Shown: positions 7,744-17,191 of the stretch, piece after piece
How the letters are laid out: the number at the start of each line of letters is the position of its first letter
How positions within the stretch are numbered: position 1 is the first letter of the stretch
DNA from: Nostoc cf. commune SO-36
Lineage (GTDB): Bacteria > Cyanobacteriota > Cyanobacteriia > Cyanobacteriales > Nostocaceae
Direction: 5' to 3'
DNA: 64,000 nt
Assembly: GCF_023734775.1 (NCBI RefSeq)
Contig: NZ_AP025732.1
Location: forward strand, 5,888,501-5,952,500
Made by a program: the position numbers and the translations under genes
Notes under the pieces: model-generated
Seen by the model: only the letters and a program-made list of their open reading frames with translations
The model's database searches: none
What the model was told of the DNA's origin: nothing

Positions 7744-9411
7744 TCACTCCCTGTTATCGGAATTTACCATTACTGAATACTTTGGATTGCCGTAGTCGTA
7801 AGGAGGTCTTGTCACGGTTGGAATTTCCTCAAAGTTATCTCGCGGAGGTGGTGAAGAGGTTGTCCATTCTAATCCAGTAGCGTGCCAGGGATTATCAACT
7901 GCTCTGGGCCCGTAGAGCCAAGAGCCTACTATGTTAGCAATAAAAGGCAGCGTGGATGCTCCTAATAAGAATGATGCTAGGCTAGCGATGACGTTCCATC
8001 CTTGATACTGTGGATCGTAGGAAGAAACTCGGCGTAGCATCCCTTGTAAACCTAATGGGTGCATGGAGAAGAAGGTAATATTGGCAGGTATAAAGGTCAG
8101 CCAAAAATGTAACTTGCCCCAACCTTCAGCATACATTCTTCCAGTTATTTTGGGAAACCAGTAGTAAATTGCCGCGAAGATTGCCATTGTAATCGTGTTA
8201 AAAACGATGTAGTGGAAGTGTCCCACAACAAAGTAAGTATTATTAACGTGGATATCAAATGGCGTGGCAGCAAGCATTACACCAGTAACACCACCAAAAA
8301 TAAACATTGCTGCACCTCCCATTGCAAACAGCATTGGTGTCTCTAGATGTAGTTTGCTTCTCCAGATGGTGGCTGTCCAAGCGAATGCTTTAATACCAGT
8401 GGGTATGGCAACTAACATTGAGGTAGCCATGAAGGTCATCCGCATCCAACCGGGGGTAGCACTGGTGAACATGTGATGTGCCCAAACGAAGATGCTAATC
8501 GCAGCAATACCTAATGTGGCGATCGCAACTGACCGATAACCAAATAGGGGATTGCGAGAAAATGCAGGCAAAACCTCAGCAAAAATACCGAAGGCTGGTA
8601 GTGCCATAATATAAACTGCTGGGTGAGAGTAAAACCAAAATAGATGCTGGTAAATGATCGGATCGCCATTCCCATCTGGTTTAAAGAATTGTGTACCAAC
8701 GGATAGGTCAAGCAACAATAGTACCAATGCAGCTGTCAAGGCAGGTAAATTAATCAGTTGCAATAACTGAGCGCTGAAAACCGACCAAACAAACACAGGC
8801 ATCCGAAAAAATGTCATCCCTGGGGCGCGCATCCAAAAGATGGTTGTCACAAAATTGACAGCCCCCATGATGGAAGAGATGCCTATCAAAACTAGGCTGA
8901 CTATCCAAATAAATTCACCGTTGATAAACTGATCCCCTGGTACTTGCAGACTAACTGGCGGATAAGACCACCATCCAGCTTGTGCAGTCCCGTTTGGCAG
9001 GAAAAAGCTAGATAGTAGTAAAAGACCTGCGGGTGGCAACATCCAAAAAGAGATGGCGTTAAGCAAGGGAAAAGCCATATCCCGCGCACCAATCATTAGC
9101 GGCACTAAGTAGTTAGAAAGCCCTGCATTGAAGGGAATAATCCACAGGAAAATCATGATTGTCCCGTGCATGGTGAACAAACCGTTATAAAGCGGGCGAT
9201 CGACCAGATTTGATTCTGGGGTAAGTAACTCAGCCCGAATCAGCATCGCCAATAACCCGCCAATCAGGAAGAAAATGAAGGCCATCACCATGTACTGAAT
9301 TCCAATCACCTTATGATCGGTGTTAAAGCTGAAGTATTCCCGCCAAGTATTACCCTGCTGGTTCTGCGATTCTCGATCCCCAGTAATCTCTTGACTAAAG
9401 TCATGTGTCAT
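7744..9411 (-). CDS. ctaD: Heme-copper oxidase subunit I (A2-type, YSHPAV motif)
   Basis: 555 residues from ATG at 9409-9411, preferred over an upstream ATG at 9435 because AAGGAAG lies about 8 bases before it. This is the catalytic subunit with low-spin heme and the heme-CuB site: twelve membrane spans, WAHHMFT with the CuB His pair, and VVGHFHYIVFN with the heme ligands. The helix VI motif reads HLFWFYSHPAVYIM. The D-channel glutamate of mitochondrial-type enzymes (GHPEV) is absent and a Tyr-Ser pair replaces it, the hallmark of A2-type oxidases. Its start overlaps the end of ctaC by 11 bp, indicating coupled translation. Confidence 0.95.
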   Translation of the reverse strand: MTHDFSQEITGDRESQNQQGNTWREYFSFNTDHKVIGIQYMVMAFIFFLIGGLLAMLIRAELLTPESNLVDRPLYNGLFTMHGTIMIFLWIIPFNAGLSNYLVPLMIGARDMAFPLLNAISFWMLPPAGLLLLSSFFLPNGTAQAGWWSYPPVSLQVPGDQFINGEFIWIVSLVLIGISSIMGAVNFVTTIFWMRAPGMTFFRMPVFVWSVFSAQLLQLINLPALTAALVLLLLDLSVGTQFFKPDGNGDPIIYQHLFWFYSHPAVYIMALPAFGIFAEVLPAFSRNPLFGYRSVAIATLGIAAISIFVWAHHMFTSATPGWMRMTFMATSMLVAIPTGIKAFAWTATIWRSKLHLETPMLFAMGGAAMFIFGGVTGVMLAATPFDIHVNNTYFVVGHFHYIVFNTITMAIFAAIYYWFPKITGRMYAEGWGKLHFWLTFIPANITFFSMHPLGLQGMLRRVSSYDPQYQGWNVIASLASFLLGASTLPFIANIVGSWLYGPRAVDNPWHATGLEWTTSSPPPRDNFEEIPTVTRPPYDYGNPKYSVMVNSDNRE

Positions 9412-10324
9412 TATTTTGCTTCCTTTTATTGGCAATACCAGGTTGAGCAGGTGTTACGGTATACCAGCCGCTATTAAACAATGTTTTTGGTGGTTGGATA
9501 TTTTCGGCAACTGCTTGATTTACAGGGGTTTGTTCGCTATTAGCAGTTTGCGTGAGCCACTGATTATATTGATCTAGGGATTCAACGTATACATCTGTTT
9601 CCATTAAGGCAAAGTAAGTACCGCTAAATTGAGAATCTTTCAACCGATATTTGCCTTTGCGAATCGGTGTTAGCACAATATCAATGTCGCGCCCTGGAAC
9701 AATATCCTGTTTTAAGCGAAACTCAGGGACATAGAAACCGTGGATTACATCTTGCGCTTGCAGATTTAAGCGAGTGCTGAGATTGATCGGCAGATGCAGT
9801 TGATTGCTAGTAACATTATTTGGATAACGAAAAGACCAATCCCACTGCTTAACGAAAACATCAATAGTCTCAGATGCAGGTTTAGGGACATCGCTAACGG
9901 TTGCGGCGGAGGCAGATTCTATGGGTGTGTGCAAATGGACGATTTGCTTTAAACCTAAAATATCTAACTGCTGATAAATATTGAAGCTTTGCAAAGCAAT
10001 CCACACTACTAATAAAGTTGGGGTTGCTGTCCACAATATTTCTAGCCTTGCATCACCTCTAGAAGGGTGTCCCTCACTATAGTCTTCTGGTGGGGCGCGA
10101 TGGAATGCGATCGCATACACCATAACGCCAATTAGCCCAAGCAAGGTAAATGCTCCAATTGAGACTAAGAAGCTAAATAAATCATCTACCCGTTGTGCTT
10201 CTACTGTAGCTTGGGGAGGCATCCAAGAAAACGCCTGCTGTCCAATCCACCGACTGACGACGAGCAGCACTGCTATATAAACCGCTATTAATACATATTC
10301 AAAAACACTAAACATAAAATTCAA
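9401..10324 (-). CDS. ctaC: Oxidase subunit II lacking the CuA site (ARTO/Cox3-like)
   Basis: 307 residues: two N-terminal membrane helices (about 8-24 and 53-75), then a periplasmic/lumenal cupredoxin domain. The aromatic WDWSFRYP motif near 167 is kept, as is VIHGFYVPEFR with the first CuA His. The copper loop, normally CxxxCxxxHxxM, reads DSQFSGTYFALM near 235-246: both cysteines and the second His are gone and only Met remains. It therefore cannot bind CuA and probably cannot take electrons from cytochrome c. This matches the cyanobacterial alternative respiratory terminal oxidase (ARTO; Cox3 in Anabaena), proposed to oxidise quinol. A Pro/Gln-rich tail follows. Confidence 0.93.
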   Translation of the reverse strand: MNFMFSVFEYVLIAVYIAVLLVVSRWIGQQAFSWMPPQATVEAQRVDDLFSFLVSIGAFTLLGLIGVMVYAIAFHRAPPEDYSEGHPSRGDARLEILWTATPTLLVVWIALQSFNIYQQLDILGLKQIVHLHTPIESASAATVSDVPKPASETIDVFVKQWDWSFRYPNNVTSNQLHLPINLSTRLNLQAQDVIHGFYVPEFRLKQDIVPGRDIDIVLTPIRKGKYRLKDSQFSGTYFALMETDVYVESLDQYNQWLTQTANSEQTPVNQAVAENIQPPKTLFNSGWYTVTPAQPGIANKRKQNNDT

Positions 10325-10339
10325 TAAATTCTCGTTTAA

Positions 10340-10933
10340 TTATTTGCTGTAAACATTTTTAGAAATTGTATTAGCAGCAGTAACATGAATCCCAAATTCC
10401 TCTCCCAATTGCGCCCCCAATGTTCCGTGAACGAATAATATCCCCAGCATTGCAATCCCTGCTAACAAGTAAGCCCACTGCACCTGTCTGGAAGCATCCT
10501 TCCGCCAGCGATAGCGTTGCAAACCTCTCCATACAGTCATGGCGACAATAATCCCCAACAACAAAACGCCACCCAAACCATGTAAAAGCATCGTCAAACC
10601 AGCACTCAACCCCCAAGCACTCTTTTGATCGAGTGGTGGATTTGCCAAAAGTAGCTCAAAAAAACCAGCTGCAACCGTGAAAAACGTGATTGCTGCTGCT
10701 GCTATCAGGTTGTACCAGCCGACATCAAAAAAGCTGGAACGGATGGTGGCCAATCCCAAAAATCTGAAAATAGGTTTTTCTAAAGAAAACAGCACTCCTG
10801 CTATATCAAAAATGATGGCAATGATAAACAAACCCAGCGTTAGATGCACGAATTGAGGATGTAAAGGAATCTCATAAGGTAATCCGTTAGCGCCCAACCG
10901 TAATCTCAACTGCTCAATCAGTTGTGGGTTCAT
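10340..10933 (-). CDS. DUF2231 membrane protein (second of pair)
   Basis: 197 residues from ATG at 10931-10933, which overlaps the stop of the preceding gene by four bases (ATGA) and has GGGAG upstream; a longer frame to 10993 is less likely. Four hydrophobic segments are seen. Histidines sit in or at the edge of them: PLHPQFVHLTLG near 22-33, MLLHGLGG near 117, LFVHGTLG near 168, FGIHVTA near 181. Such intramembrane His residues in a four-helix protein could ligate heme or metal, but no function is established for DUF2231. It is 15 bp ahead of ctaC, so it belongs to the oxidase operon. Confidence 0.75.
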   Translation of the reverse strand: MNPQLIEQLRLRLGANGLPYEIPLHPQFVHLTLGLFIIAIIFDIAGVLFSLEKPIFRFLGLATIRSSFFDVGWYNLIAAAAITFFTVAAGFFELLLANPPLDQKSAWGLSAGLTMLLHGLGGVLLLGIIVAMTVWRGLQRYRWRKDASRQVQWAYLLAGIAMLGILFVHGTLGAQLGEEFGIHVTAANTISKNVYSK

Positions 10934-11424
10934 GGTGAAACTCCCTGTTTCATGGCTTGAACTACAGGTTCGACGTGCAACCCATATACCCAAAACAGTT
11001 TACTCCCCAAATACACTTGTACAAATACTAGACACACTAACAATGTTGCAGCCCCCAAATAAGCAGGCGGTACTCTTCGGGGGCTGCGGTTGCGAATCAC
11101 AAAACGCCAAGCTGCGATCGCTGCAACAATCGCCGCCAGTGACCAACCCAAGACGGTATGATAATTCAGTGTTGATTGGGCTGCTTCCTGGGCTTGGGCT
11201 AGCCCTGCTTCAAATTGACCGAAGATAATTGCGATGAAAATTGCGATCGCAGCAACAAACATATTCCAAAAACTCACCTCAAATAAACGCACGTTGCGAG
11301 TAAAATACCCCACCACATCACAGAAGAAAGAAAAAAACACCATCGCAATCACAAAGTGAACAACGATCGGGTGCAAAGGATCGGGGTAAGGTAGATTCTG
11401 GCTATTGAGAGGTAAGGCAGACAT
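10930..11424 (-). CDS. DUF2231 membrane protein (first gene of the oxidase operon)
   Basis: 164 residues with four hydrophobic segments. PLHPIVVHFVIAMVFF (residues 16-31) is the DUF2231 signature HPxxVHF; NYHTVLGW near 87 and YGLHVEP near 147 are further conserved His positions. The start has AAGGAA upstream. It heads a seven-gene run (DUF2231, DUF2231, ctaC, ctaD, ctaE, small protein, Ndh-2), coupled to the next gene by a 4-bp overlap. Two DUF2231 genes ahead of a CuA-less oxidase fit my recollection of the Anabaena cox3 locus. A role in electron entry, quinol handling or assembly is inferred only. Confidence 0.75.
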   Translation of the reverse strand: MSALPLNSQNLPYPDPLHPIVVHFVIAMVFFSFFCDVVGYFTRNVRLFEVSFWNMFVAAIAIFIAIIFGQFEAGLAQAQEAAQSTLNYHTVLGWSLAAIVAAIAAWRFVIRNRSPRRVPPAYLGAATLLVCLVFVQVYLGSKLFWVYGLHVEPVVQAMKQGVSP

Positions 11425-12012
11425 CGCTTTTTCCTTGGTGTATTAGTCGTTATGATTACTTAGATATTTTGTAAAAAATAGGATTCAGTATTGACTGTTT
11501 GGGGATTTCTAATTTTGCAGATGCTGACAAGATTTAGAATTCCTAACAATCAATACCTAAAAGATAGAGCAAAAATCTACTATCTTAGGGATGACTTATC
11601 CAACAAAAATAAATTATGATTTACTGTTAGCTAAATTCCTCCAGTTTCCAATTTTAATAAATTTATTTATGGGGTTTTCCCCCTGCCCCCTGCTCCTTTT
11701 CCTCTTCATTGACTTGATCCTTTAAAGATTTCATCCAATAATGAAATCGTGATGAAATTTTTATAGTTCTTTCGGTAGAGATATTTATTATCCCAATGGC
11801 TAGAAGCATTAATTCTTGCAAACCTCTAAAGTAATGCCAGAATTACAAAAATAGCTGTCAAAAATTAAACACATAAGCAAAATGTGTAATTAGTATAAAA
11901 ATTTCAACGTAGGACAGCTTGCTTCAATTTGGATTCAATCATAAGTTTTCCATATCAGCTATCCTCAAACTTTGCAAATGAAAATACGTAGCAAAAATTC
12001 TGAAAAAGTATT
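11425..12012. other. Intergenic region between oxidase operon and SDR gene
   Basis: 588 bp between divergent transcription units, AT-rich, and expected to hold both promoters. No GTA-N8-TAC NtcA site or other operator was found by eye. A short C-rich tract lies near 11675-11705. Confidence 0.4.
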
Positions 12013-12825
12013 ATGAGTTATTCCCCTTACCTGCTTAAAGGTCAAAAAGCACTTGTGACAGGTGCTAGTTCTGGGATTGGTGAAGCTATAGCTCGCTATT
12101 TGGCTGCATCAGGTGCAGCAGTAGCTATTAATTACCATTCGGAAGCTGAAGAAGCCCACAAAATTGTTGATGATATCAAAGCTGCTAATGGAGAAGCATT
12201 CGCTATTCAAGCTGATGTCAGCAAAGAAGACCAAGTAAAGGCAATGTTCAGCAAAACACTTCAAGAATTTGGCACTATTGATATTTTAGTAAGTAATGCA
12301 GGCATTCAAAAAGACTCAGCATTTATAGATATGACCCTCGATCAATGGAATGCAGTGATTGGGATAAATCTAACGGGACAATTTTTGTGTGCTAGAGAAG
12401 CCGCAAAGGAATTCTTGCGTCGAGGTGTGAAGCCTGATATTTCTTGTGCGGCAGGTAAGATTATTTGTATGAGTTCTGTGCATCAGGTAATTCCTTGGGC
12501 AGGCCATGTCAATTATGCTGCTAGTAAAGGCGGTATCAATATGATGATGCAAAGTATTGCTCAAGAACTTGCCCCTCACAAAATTCGTGTTAATAGCATT
12601 GCCCCTGGTGCAATCAAAACTCCAATTAATAAATCAGCTTGGGATACTCCAGAAGCAGAGGCAAAGTTACTAAAATTGATTCCAGCAAAACGAGTAGGTG
12701 ATGTAGAAGATATCGCCAAAGCAGCAGTTTGGTTGGCTTCTGATGACTCTGATTATGTTAACGGTACAACACTGTTTGTAGATGGTGGTATGACCTTGTA
12801 TCCAGGGTTTACAGAGAATGGTTAA
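12013..12825 (+). CDS. SDR family oxidoreductase (glucose 1-dehydrogenase-like)
   Basis: 270 residues, classical short-chain dehydrogenase. NAD(P) motif TGASSGIG at 16-23, the structural SNAGI near 93, catalytic Ser in CMSSVHQV near 152 and YAASKGG near 166 with the catalytic Tyr and Lys, then the PGAIKTPI cofactor loop near 199. The overall run, including the closing VNGTTLFVDGGMTLYP, is that of bacterial glucose 1-dehydrogenases, which oxidise beta-D-glucose to gluconolactone. The neighbour two genes on is a glucoamylase that would release glucose, which supports a sugar role. Cofactor preference is not certain. Confidence 0.85.
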   Translation: MSYSPYLLKGQKALVTGASSGIGEAIARYLAASGAAVAINYHSEAEEAHKIVDDIKAANGEAFAIQADVSKEDQVKAMFSKTLQEFGTIDILVSNAGIQKDSAFIDMTLDQWNAVIGINLTGQFLCAREAAKEFLRRGVKPDISCAAGKIICMSSVHQVIPWAGHVNYAASKGGINMMMQSIAQELAPHKIRVNSIAPGAIKTPINKSAWDTPEAEAKLLKLIPAKRVGDVEDIAKAAVWLASDDSDYVNGTTLFVDGGMTLYPGFTENG

Positions 12826-12830
12826 AATTC

Positions 12831-13769
12831 ATGGCAACTGATTCATCTAAAAAAACAATCTTTGTGGCGATGGGGTCGAATTTAGCGATCGCTATTACTA
12901 AATTTATCGCCGCCTCTATTACCGGCAGTTCGGCTATGATATCTGAAGGTATTCATTCAGTCGTAGATACTGGCGATCAACTATTACTTTTGCTGGGAAT
13001 TAGCAGGAGCCAAAAACCAGCAGATGATAGTCATCCTTTTGGTTACGGCCAAGAACTTTATTTCTGGACTTTTATCGTTGCTATCCTCATCTTTGCTATC
13101 GGTGGCGGAATGTCAATTTATGAGGGAATTACTCATTTAATTAACCCCAGTCCTTTAGAAAACCCAATGTGGAATTATATTGTGTTAGGTATGGCAATAC
13201 TATTGGAGGGTTATTCTTGGACTGTAGCTTTAAAAGAGTTTTTGCCGACCAAGGGCAAACAAAATTTTTGGCAAGCTATCAAAAATAGTAAAGATCCTAC
13301 AGTAATTACAATCTTATTTGAGGATACTGCTGCCATTTCAGGTTTACTCGTTGCCTTAATCGGAATATTTTTAGGTCATCTATTTAATAATGTTTATTTT
13401 GACGGAATCGCCTCAATTATCATTGGCATTATCTTAGCTATAGTAGCAGTGGTACTAGCAAGAGAAAGTAAAGGACTATTAGTTGGTGAAAGTGCCGATC
13501 CTCAAACCATAGCTAATATCCGTTCTTTGTCAAAAACAGAACCAGGAGTGAAAGAAGTTATCCGAGTGCTAACAATGCAGCTTGCTCCTAAAGAAGTATT
13601 GCTCAACTTGGAACTTCAATTTTTTCACAATCTTACAGGTGAAGAAATAGCTTTAACTGTAGAAAGTTTAGAAGCAAACATTCGCCAAAAGCATCCTGAA
13701 ATAAAACAAATTTTTATTGAAGCTAAATCATTAACTGCATCTCGCAAATATTCTCAAAATTCTCAATAA
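12831..13769 (+). CDS. Cation diffusion facilitator (CDF) transporter
   Basis: 312 residues, six membrane helices plus a cytosolic C-terminal domain, the CDF layout for proton-coupled efflux of Zn, Fe, Mn or similar divalent metals. Visible are MISEGIHSVVDTGDQLLLL (TM2, metal-site HxxxD), PADDSHPFGYGQELYFW (the conserved HPFGYGR-type loop), and a TM5 motif ILFEDTAAISG that carries Glu-Asp in place of His-x3-Asp. The C-terminal ferredoxin-like domain includes VKEVIRVLTMQLAPKEVLL. It begins 5 bp after the SDR stop, so is probably cotranscribed. Substrate metal is not predicted with confidence. Confidence 0.87.
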   Translation: MATDSSKKTIFVAMGSNLAIAITKFIAASITGSSAMISEGIHSVVDTGDQLLLLLGISRSQKPADDSHPFGYGQELYFWTFIVAILIFAIGGGMSIYEGITHLINPSPLENPMWNYIVLGMAILLEGYSWTVALKEFLPTKGKQNFWQAIKNSKDPTVITILFEDTAAISGLLVALIGIFLGHLFNNVYFDGIASIIIGIILAIVAVVLARESKGLLVGESADPQTIANIRSLSKTEPGVKEVIRVLTMQLAPKEVLLNLELQFFHNLTGEEIALTVESLEANIRQKHPEIKQIFIEAKSLTASRKYSQNSQ

Positions 13770-13819
13770 TTTTTTAATCAAATAAATATCAACTACAGTC
13801 CTGAACTGTACAACAAATT

Positions 13820-15049
13820 ATGGTAAAAATTCTTAGTCAAAGACAGGCTTTTGGTTCACCGGGTATCGATCCTCGATGGACTCATGCTAATAAAGATGGA
13901 GTCGGAACAGCTTACTCTACCTCTAGTAAAATTTGGTTTACTATCTGGAATGGTGTTGTTACTGAAATCTATCATCCTACAGTAGATAAACCACAAGTTC
14001 GGGATTTACAGTATCTAATTTCTGATGGAAAAAGCTTTTTTCACGAAGAGAAACGCCATCTCGAATCAAAAGTTGAACCGATGTGGACTCACGGTTTAGG
14101 ATATCGCATCACTAATTCCGATCCACAAGGGCGTTATGCTGTAATCAAAGAAGTAATTGCTGACCCGCATTTATCCTGTATTTTACAACGCACAAAGTTA
14201 ACAGGAAATAGTGATTTTATTTCCCAACTCCAGCTATACGCTTTGTGTGCGCCACATCTGGAAGTTGGAGGTAGAGGTAATAATGGTTATGCTGTAGAAG
14301 TTGCTGGACATCGTATTCTAACGGCCGAGAAAGAAGGAACATGGCTGGCGCTGGGTGCAACAATTCCCTTTACTCGTCTTTCCTGTGGCTACGTTGGACA
14401 AAGTGATGGTTGGACAGATTTAGCTGATAATTTTCAGATGGATTGGGAGTTTGACAGTGCTATAGATGGCAACCTTGCTCTGACTGGAGAACTAAATTTA
14501 GATAGCACTAAAGAGTTTACTTTAGGATTGGCATTTGGGACAAATCTGCACAATGCCATTTCTACACTGTTTCAGTCACTCAATATTCCTTTTGAAAAGC
14601 AGAAGCAGCAATATAACGAACAGTGGAAGCGATCGCGTGACAGTATCCATTCATTAGAAAATAGTTCTTATGATGAGGGTAAGTTGTACCACAACAGTGT
14701 TAGCTTGTTGTTGGCACACGAAGACAAAACTTATCCCGGTGCTTTAATTGCATCTATGGCTATCCCTTGGGGAGAAGCCAAAGACGACCAAGACCAAGGA
14801 GGATATCACCTTGTCTGGACGCGGGATATGGTTAGCAGTGTATCAGGTTTAGTGGCTGCTGGGGAAACAGATACAGCAGTGCGATCGCTAATTTATCTTG
14901 CAACTAGTCAGCAGGAAGATGGCGGTTTTCCCCAAAATTTCTGGGTTGATGGCGAACCCTATTGGAAAGGTATTCAACTAGATGAAGTAGCATTTCCCAT
15001 TCTTCTAGCATGGTTGTTACGCCAGGAAAATGTACCACTAAAACTTTGA
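13820..15049 (+). pseudogene. GH15 glucan 1,4-alpha-glucosidase, N-terminal half (frameshifted)
   Basis: 409 residues of a bacterial-type GH15 glucoamylase (normally near 800 residues): the N-terminal beta-sandwich domain, then the start of the (alpha/alpha)6 barrel with GYHLVWTRDMVSS near 329-341 and a QQEDGGFPQNFWVDG motif. Glucoamylases release glucose from starch or glycogen ends. The frame ends at 15049 just after an A-run at 15040-15043. The same protein continues in the next frame (DIYPMILRAAGYLIRHGPAT), so one extra base, or two missing, separates the halves. The region before the shift looks intact. It could be a true mutation or a sequencing error in the homopolymer. Confidence 0.8.
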
Positions 15050-15059
15050 TATTTATCCC

Positions 15060-16217
15060 ATGATTTTACGGGCGGCAGGTTATTTAATTCGTCACGGCCC
15101 AGCAACCCAACAAGAACGCTGGGAAGAAAATAGTGGTTATTCACCATCAACATTAGCATCTAATATTGCTGCTTTAATTTGTGCTGCTCAATTTGTTCGT
15201 GAACGTGGCGATGAAGCAACAGCACAATTCATCGAAGAATACGCTGATTTTTTAGAATGTCACATTGAAGAGTGGACAGTAACTACCGAAGGCACTCTAG
15301 TTCCGGGCATCAAACGGCATTATATCCGCATTACTCCTACAGATATCAATAATCCTCAACCTCACGAAAATCCCAACCAAGGAACTCTTTTCATCAGTAG
15401 TCAGCCACCTGGTGAACCAGCAGAATTTCCAGCGAAGGAAATTGTTGATGGCGGATTTCTGCAATTGGTGCGCTACGGAATTCGTAAACCAGACGATTCG
15501 ATTATCGTTGATTCTGTCAAAGTGATTGATGCCGTTTTAAAAGTAGATACACCCGTTGGCCCTTGTTGGCATCGTTACAACCATGACGGCTACGGACAGC
15601 AAGAAGACGGAAGTGCTTATGTTGGCTGGGGTAAGGGACGCGCTTGGCCTCTTTTGACAGGAGAACGGGGACATTATGAATTAGCTGTTGGCGGCGATGT
15701 CAAAACATATATCAAGGTAATGGAAGGATTTGCTTCAGACACTTGTTTGCTACCAGAACAAATTTGGGATGAAGCAGATAAACCTGATGCCCACTTGTAC
15801 TTAGGAAAACCAACAGGTTCAGCAATGCCTTTAATGTGGGCGCACGCCGAGTATATCAAACTGCTGCGGTCAACTCATGATGGTCGGGTATTTGATTTTA
15901 TTCCAGAGGTAGCGAATCGATATTTAGGCGAAAGAAAGCAATGTAAATCATTAGAAATTTGGAAGTTTAATCGTCAAGTAGACAAAGTTAAAAAAAGTCA
16001 TACATTGCGAATTCAAGCTTTAGCATCTTTTCAGTTGCACTGGTCAAATGATAACTGGCAAACCGTAAAAAATACACCTGCTACTTCTACAAAATTAGGA
16101 GTAAACTTTGTAGATATCTCTATTTCTAATAATCAGCAAAGACCAATAAAGTTTACTTTTTTATGGATTGATAGCAGCAAATGGGAAGAACGTAATTATA
16201 CGGTTGAGGTTGGATAG
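15060..16217 (+). pseudogene. GH15 glucan 1,4-alpha-glucosidase, C-terminal half (frameshifted)
   Basis: 385 residues continuing the GH15 catalytic barrel in frame +1 relative to 13820-15049; the homologous frame actually begins at 15042 (NFDIYP), before this ATG. Signatures are QERWEENSGYSPSTLAS near 17-33 with the catalytic-region Glu, PCWHRYNHDGYGQQEDGS near 165, GRAWPLLTGERGHYE near 192, and PMLWAHAEYIKLLRS-like text (PLMWAHAEY) near 260. A C-terminal starch-binding-like tail follows. There is no ribosome-binding site before 15060, so separate translation is unlikely. If the shift is real, the enzyme is probably inactive. Confidence 0.8.
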
Positions 16218-16490
16218 CAGTAAGCCATTAGCTTTCATCTTTTCATCAAAGACAATTAATTGTTAATTAATCTCAGAGCAATTCTCTCAAATTCAGTCAT
16301 AGATAGATTTACAGCGCTTCCCGCTATTATGCAATACAGTTTTTCTTATTGCCTCTCTCCTAACATAGCTTTTAGCTTTGAGGATGTACCTCATAGCTGC
16401 CGGAAGTGCTGTAACTAGAAGTATTAAGTTAAATCTAACTTTTTCAATTAAGAATTGGTATTAAACTTTATTCTCACCGGAGGTATCTAT
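16218..16490. repeat. Intergenic region with imperfect inverted repeat (16309-16414)
   Basis: TTACAGCGCTTCCCGC at 16309-16324 is matched in inverse by GCCGGAAGTGCTGTAA at 16399-16414, arms with a few mismatches enclosing 74 bp. This has the look of a small non-autonomous repeat. The remainder is AT-rich leader for the following gene. Confidence 0.5.
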
Positions 16491-17189
16491 ATGCCCCAAT
16501 GGCTTTACAATCTAGCAATTATTTCATTAATCACTGCTGGTATTTGCTTTTTGATAATTGCGCTTGATATCTTTACTAAAAATCCACAAAATATGTGGAT
16601 TATGCAAATAGTTTGGCCAGTTACAGCTTTATGGTCAGGGCCATTGGGACTTTATGCTTATTACAAAGTAGGTCGATTAAGTACCAAGCAACGAGTTCAA
16701 AGAGCAAAGGAACGAGATGAAAAACCCCCAAATAAGAAAAAACCATTTTGGCAAAGCGTTGCTGTTGGAGCAAGTCATTGCGGTAGTGGTTGCACTTTAG
16801 GAGATATTGTTGCTGAATGGTTTGTATTCTTCGTGCCAATTGTGATATTTGGTAGTCACATTCTTGGGACTTGGGTATTAGATTATATTGTTGCGTTCAT
16901 TTTGGGGATTGCTTTTCAATATTTCACCATCAAACCGATGCGGGGAGTTTCGATGAGTGAGGGTTTGAAAGCTGCGGTGAAAGCGGATACCCTCTCATTA
17001 ACAGCTTGGCAAGTTGGGATGTATGGCTGGATGGCGATCGCACTTTTTATTCTTTTCTCGCCAGAAACGTTACGCCCAAATAATCCCGTTTTTTGGTTGA
17101 TGATGCAAATTGGGATGGTATGTGGCTTTCTCACTAGTTACCCAGTAAATTGGTGGCTGCTTAGTAAAGAAATTAAGGAAGTGATGTAG
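16491..17189 (+). CDS. DUF4396 membrane protein
   Basis: 232 residues from ATG 16491, chosen because CCGGAGG sits about 7 bases upstream; a frame from 16455 lacks this. Several hydrophobic helices are present (about 5-27, 38-57, 105-150, 175-225). The central motif VGASHCGSGCTLGDIVAEW near 91-109, with its His and two Cys, is the DUF4396 hallmark and may form a metal site. Function is not established for the family. Its stop is 2 bp from the start of the decayed lipoprotein gene, suggesting one transcript. Confidence 0.75.
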   Translation: MPQWLYNLAIISLITAGICFLIIALDIFTKNPQNMWIMQIVWPVTALWSGPLGLYAYYKVGRLSTKQRVQRAKERDEKPPNKKKPFWQSVAVGASHCGSGCTLGDIVAEWFVFFVPIVIFGSHILGTWVLDYIVAFILGIAFQYFTIKPMRGVSMSEGLKAAVKADTLSLTAWQVGMYGWMAIALFILFSPETLRPNNPVFWLMMQIGMVCGFLTSYPVNWWLLSKEIKEVM

Positions 17190-17191
17190 TT

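Noticed and set aside
8264..8476. Plus-strand frames opposite ctaD and other genes
   Set aside because: Shadows of the well-supported minus-strand genes.
15038..15062. Programmed frameshift in the glucoamylase
   Set aside because: The shift needed is +1 (or -2); CTA AAA CTT is not a known slippery site and no stimulatory structure is seen.
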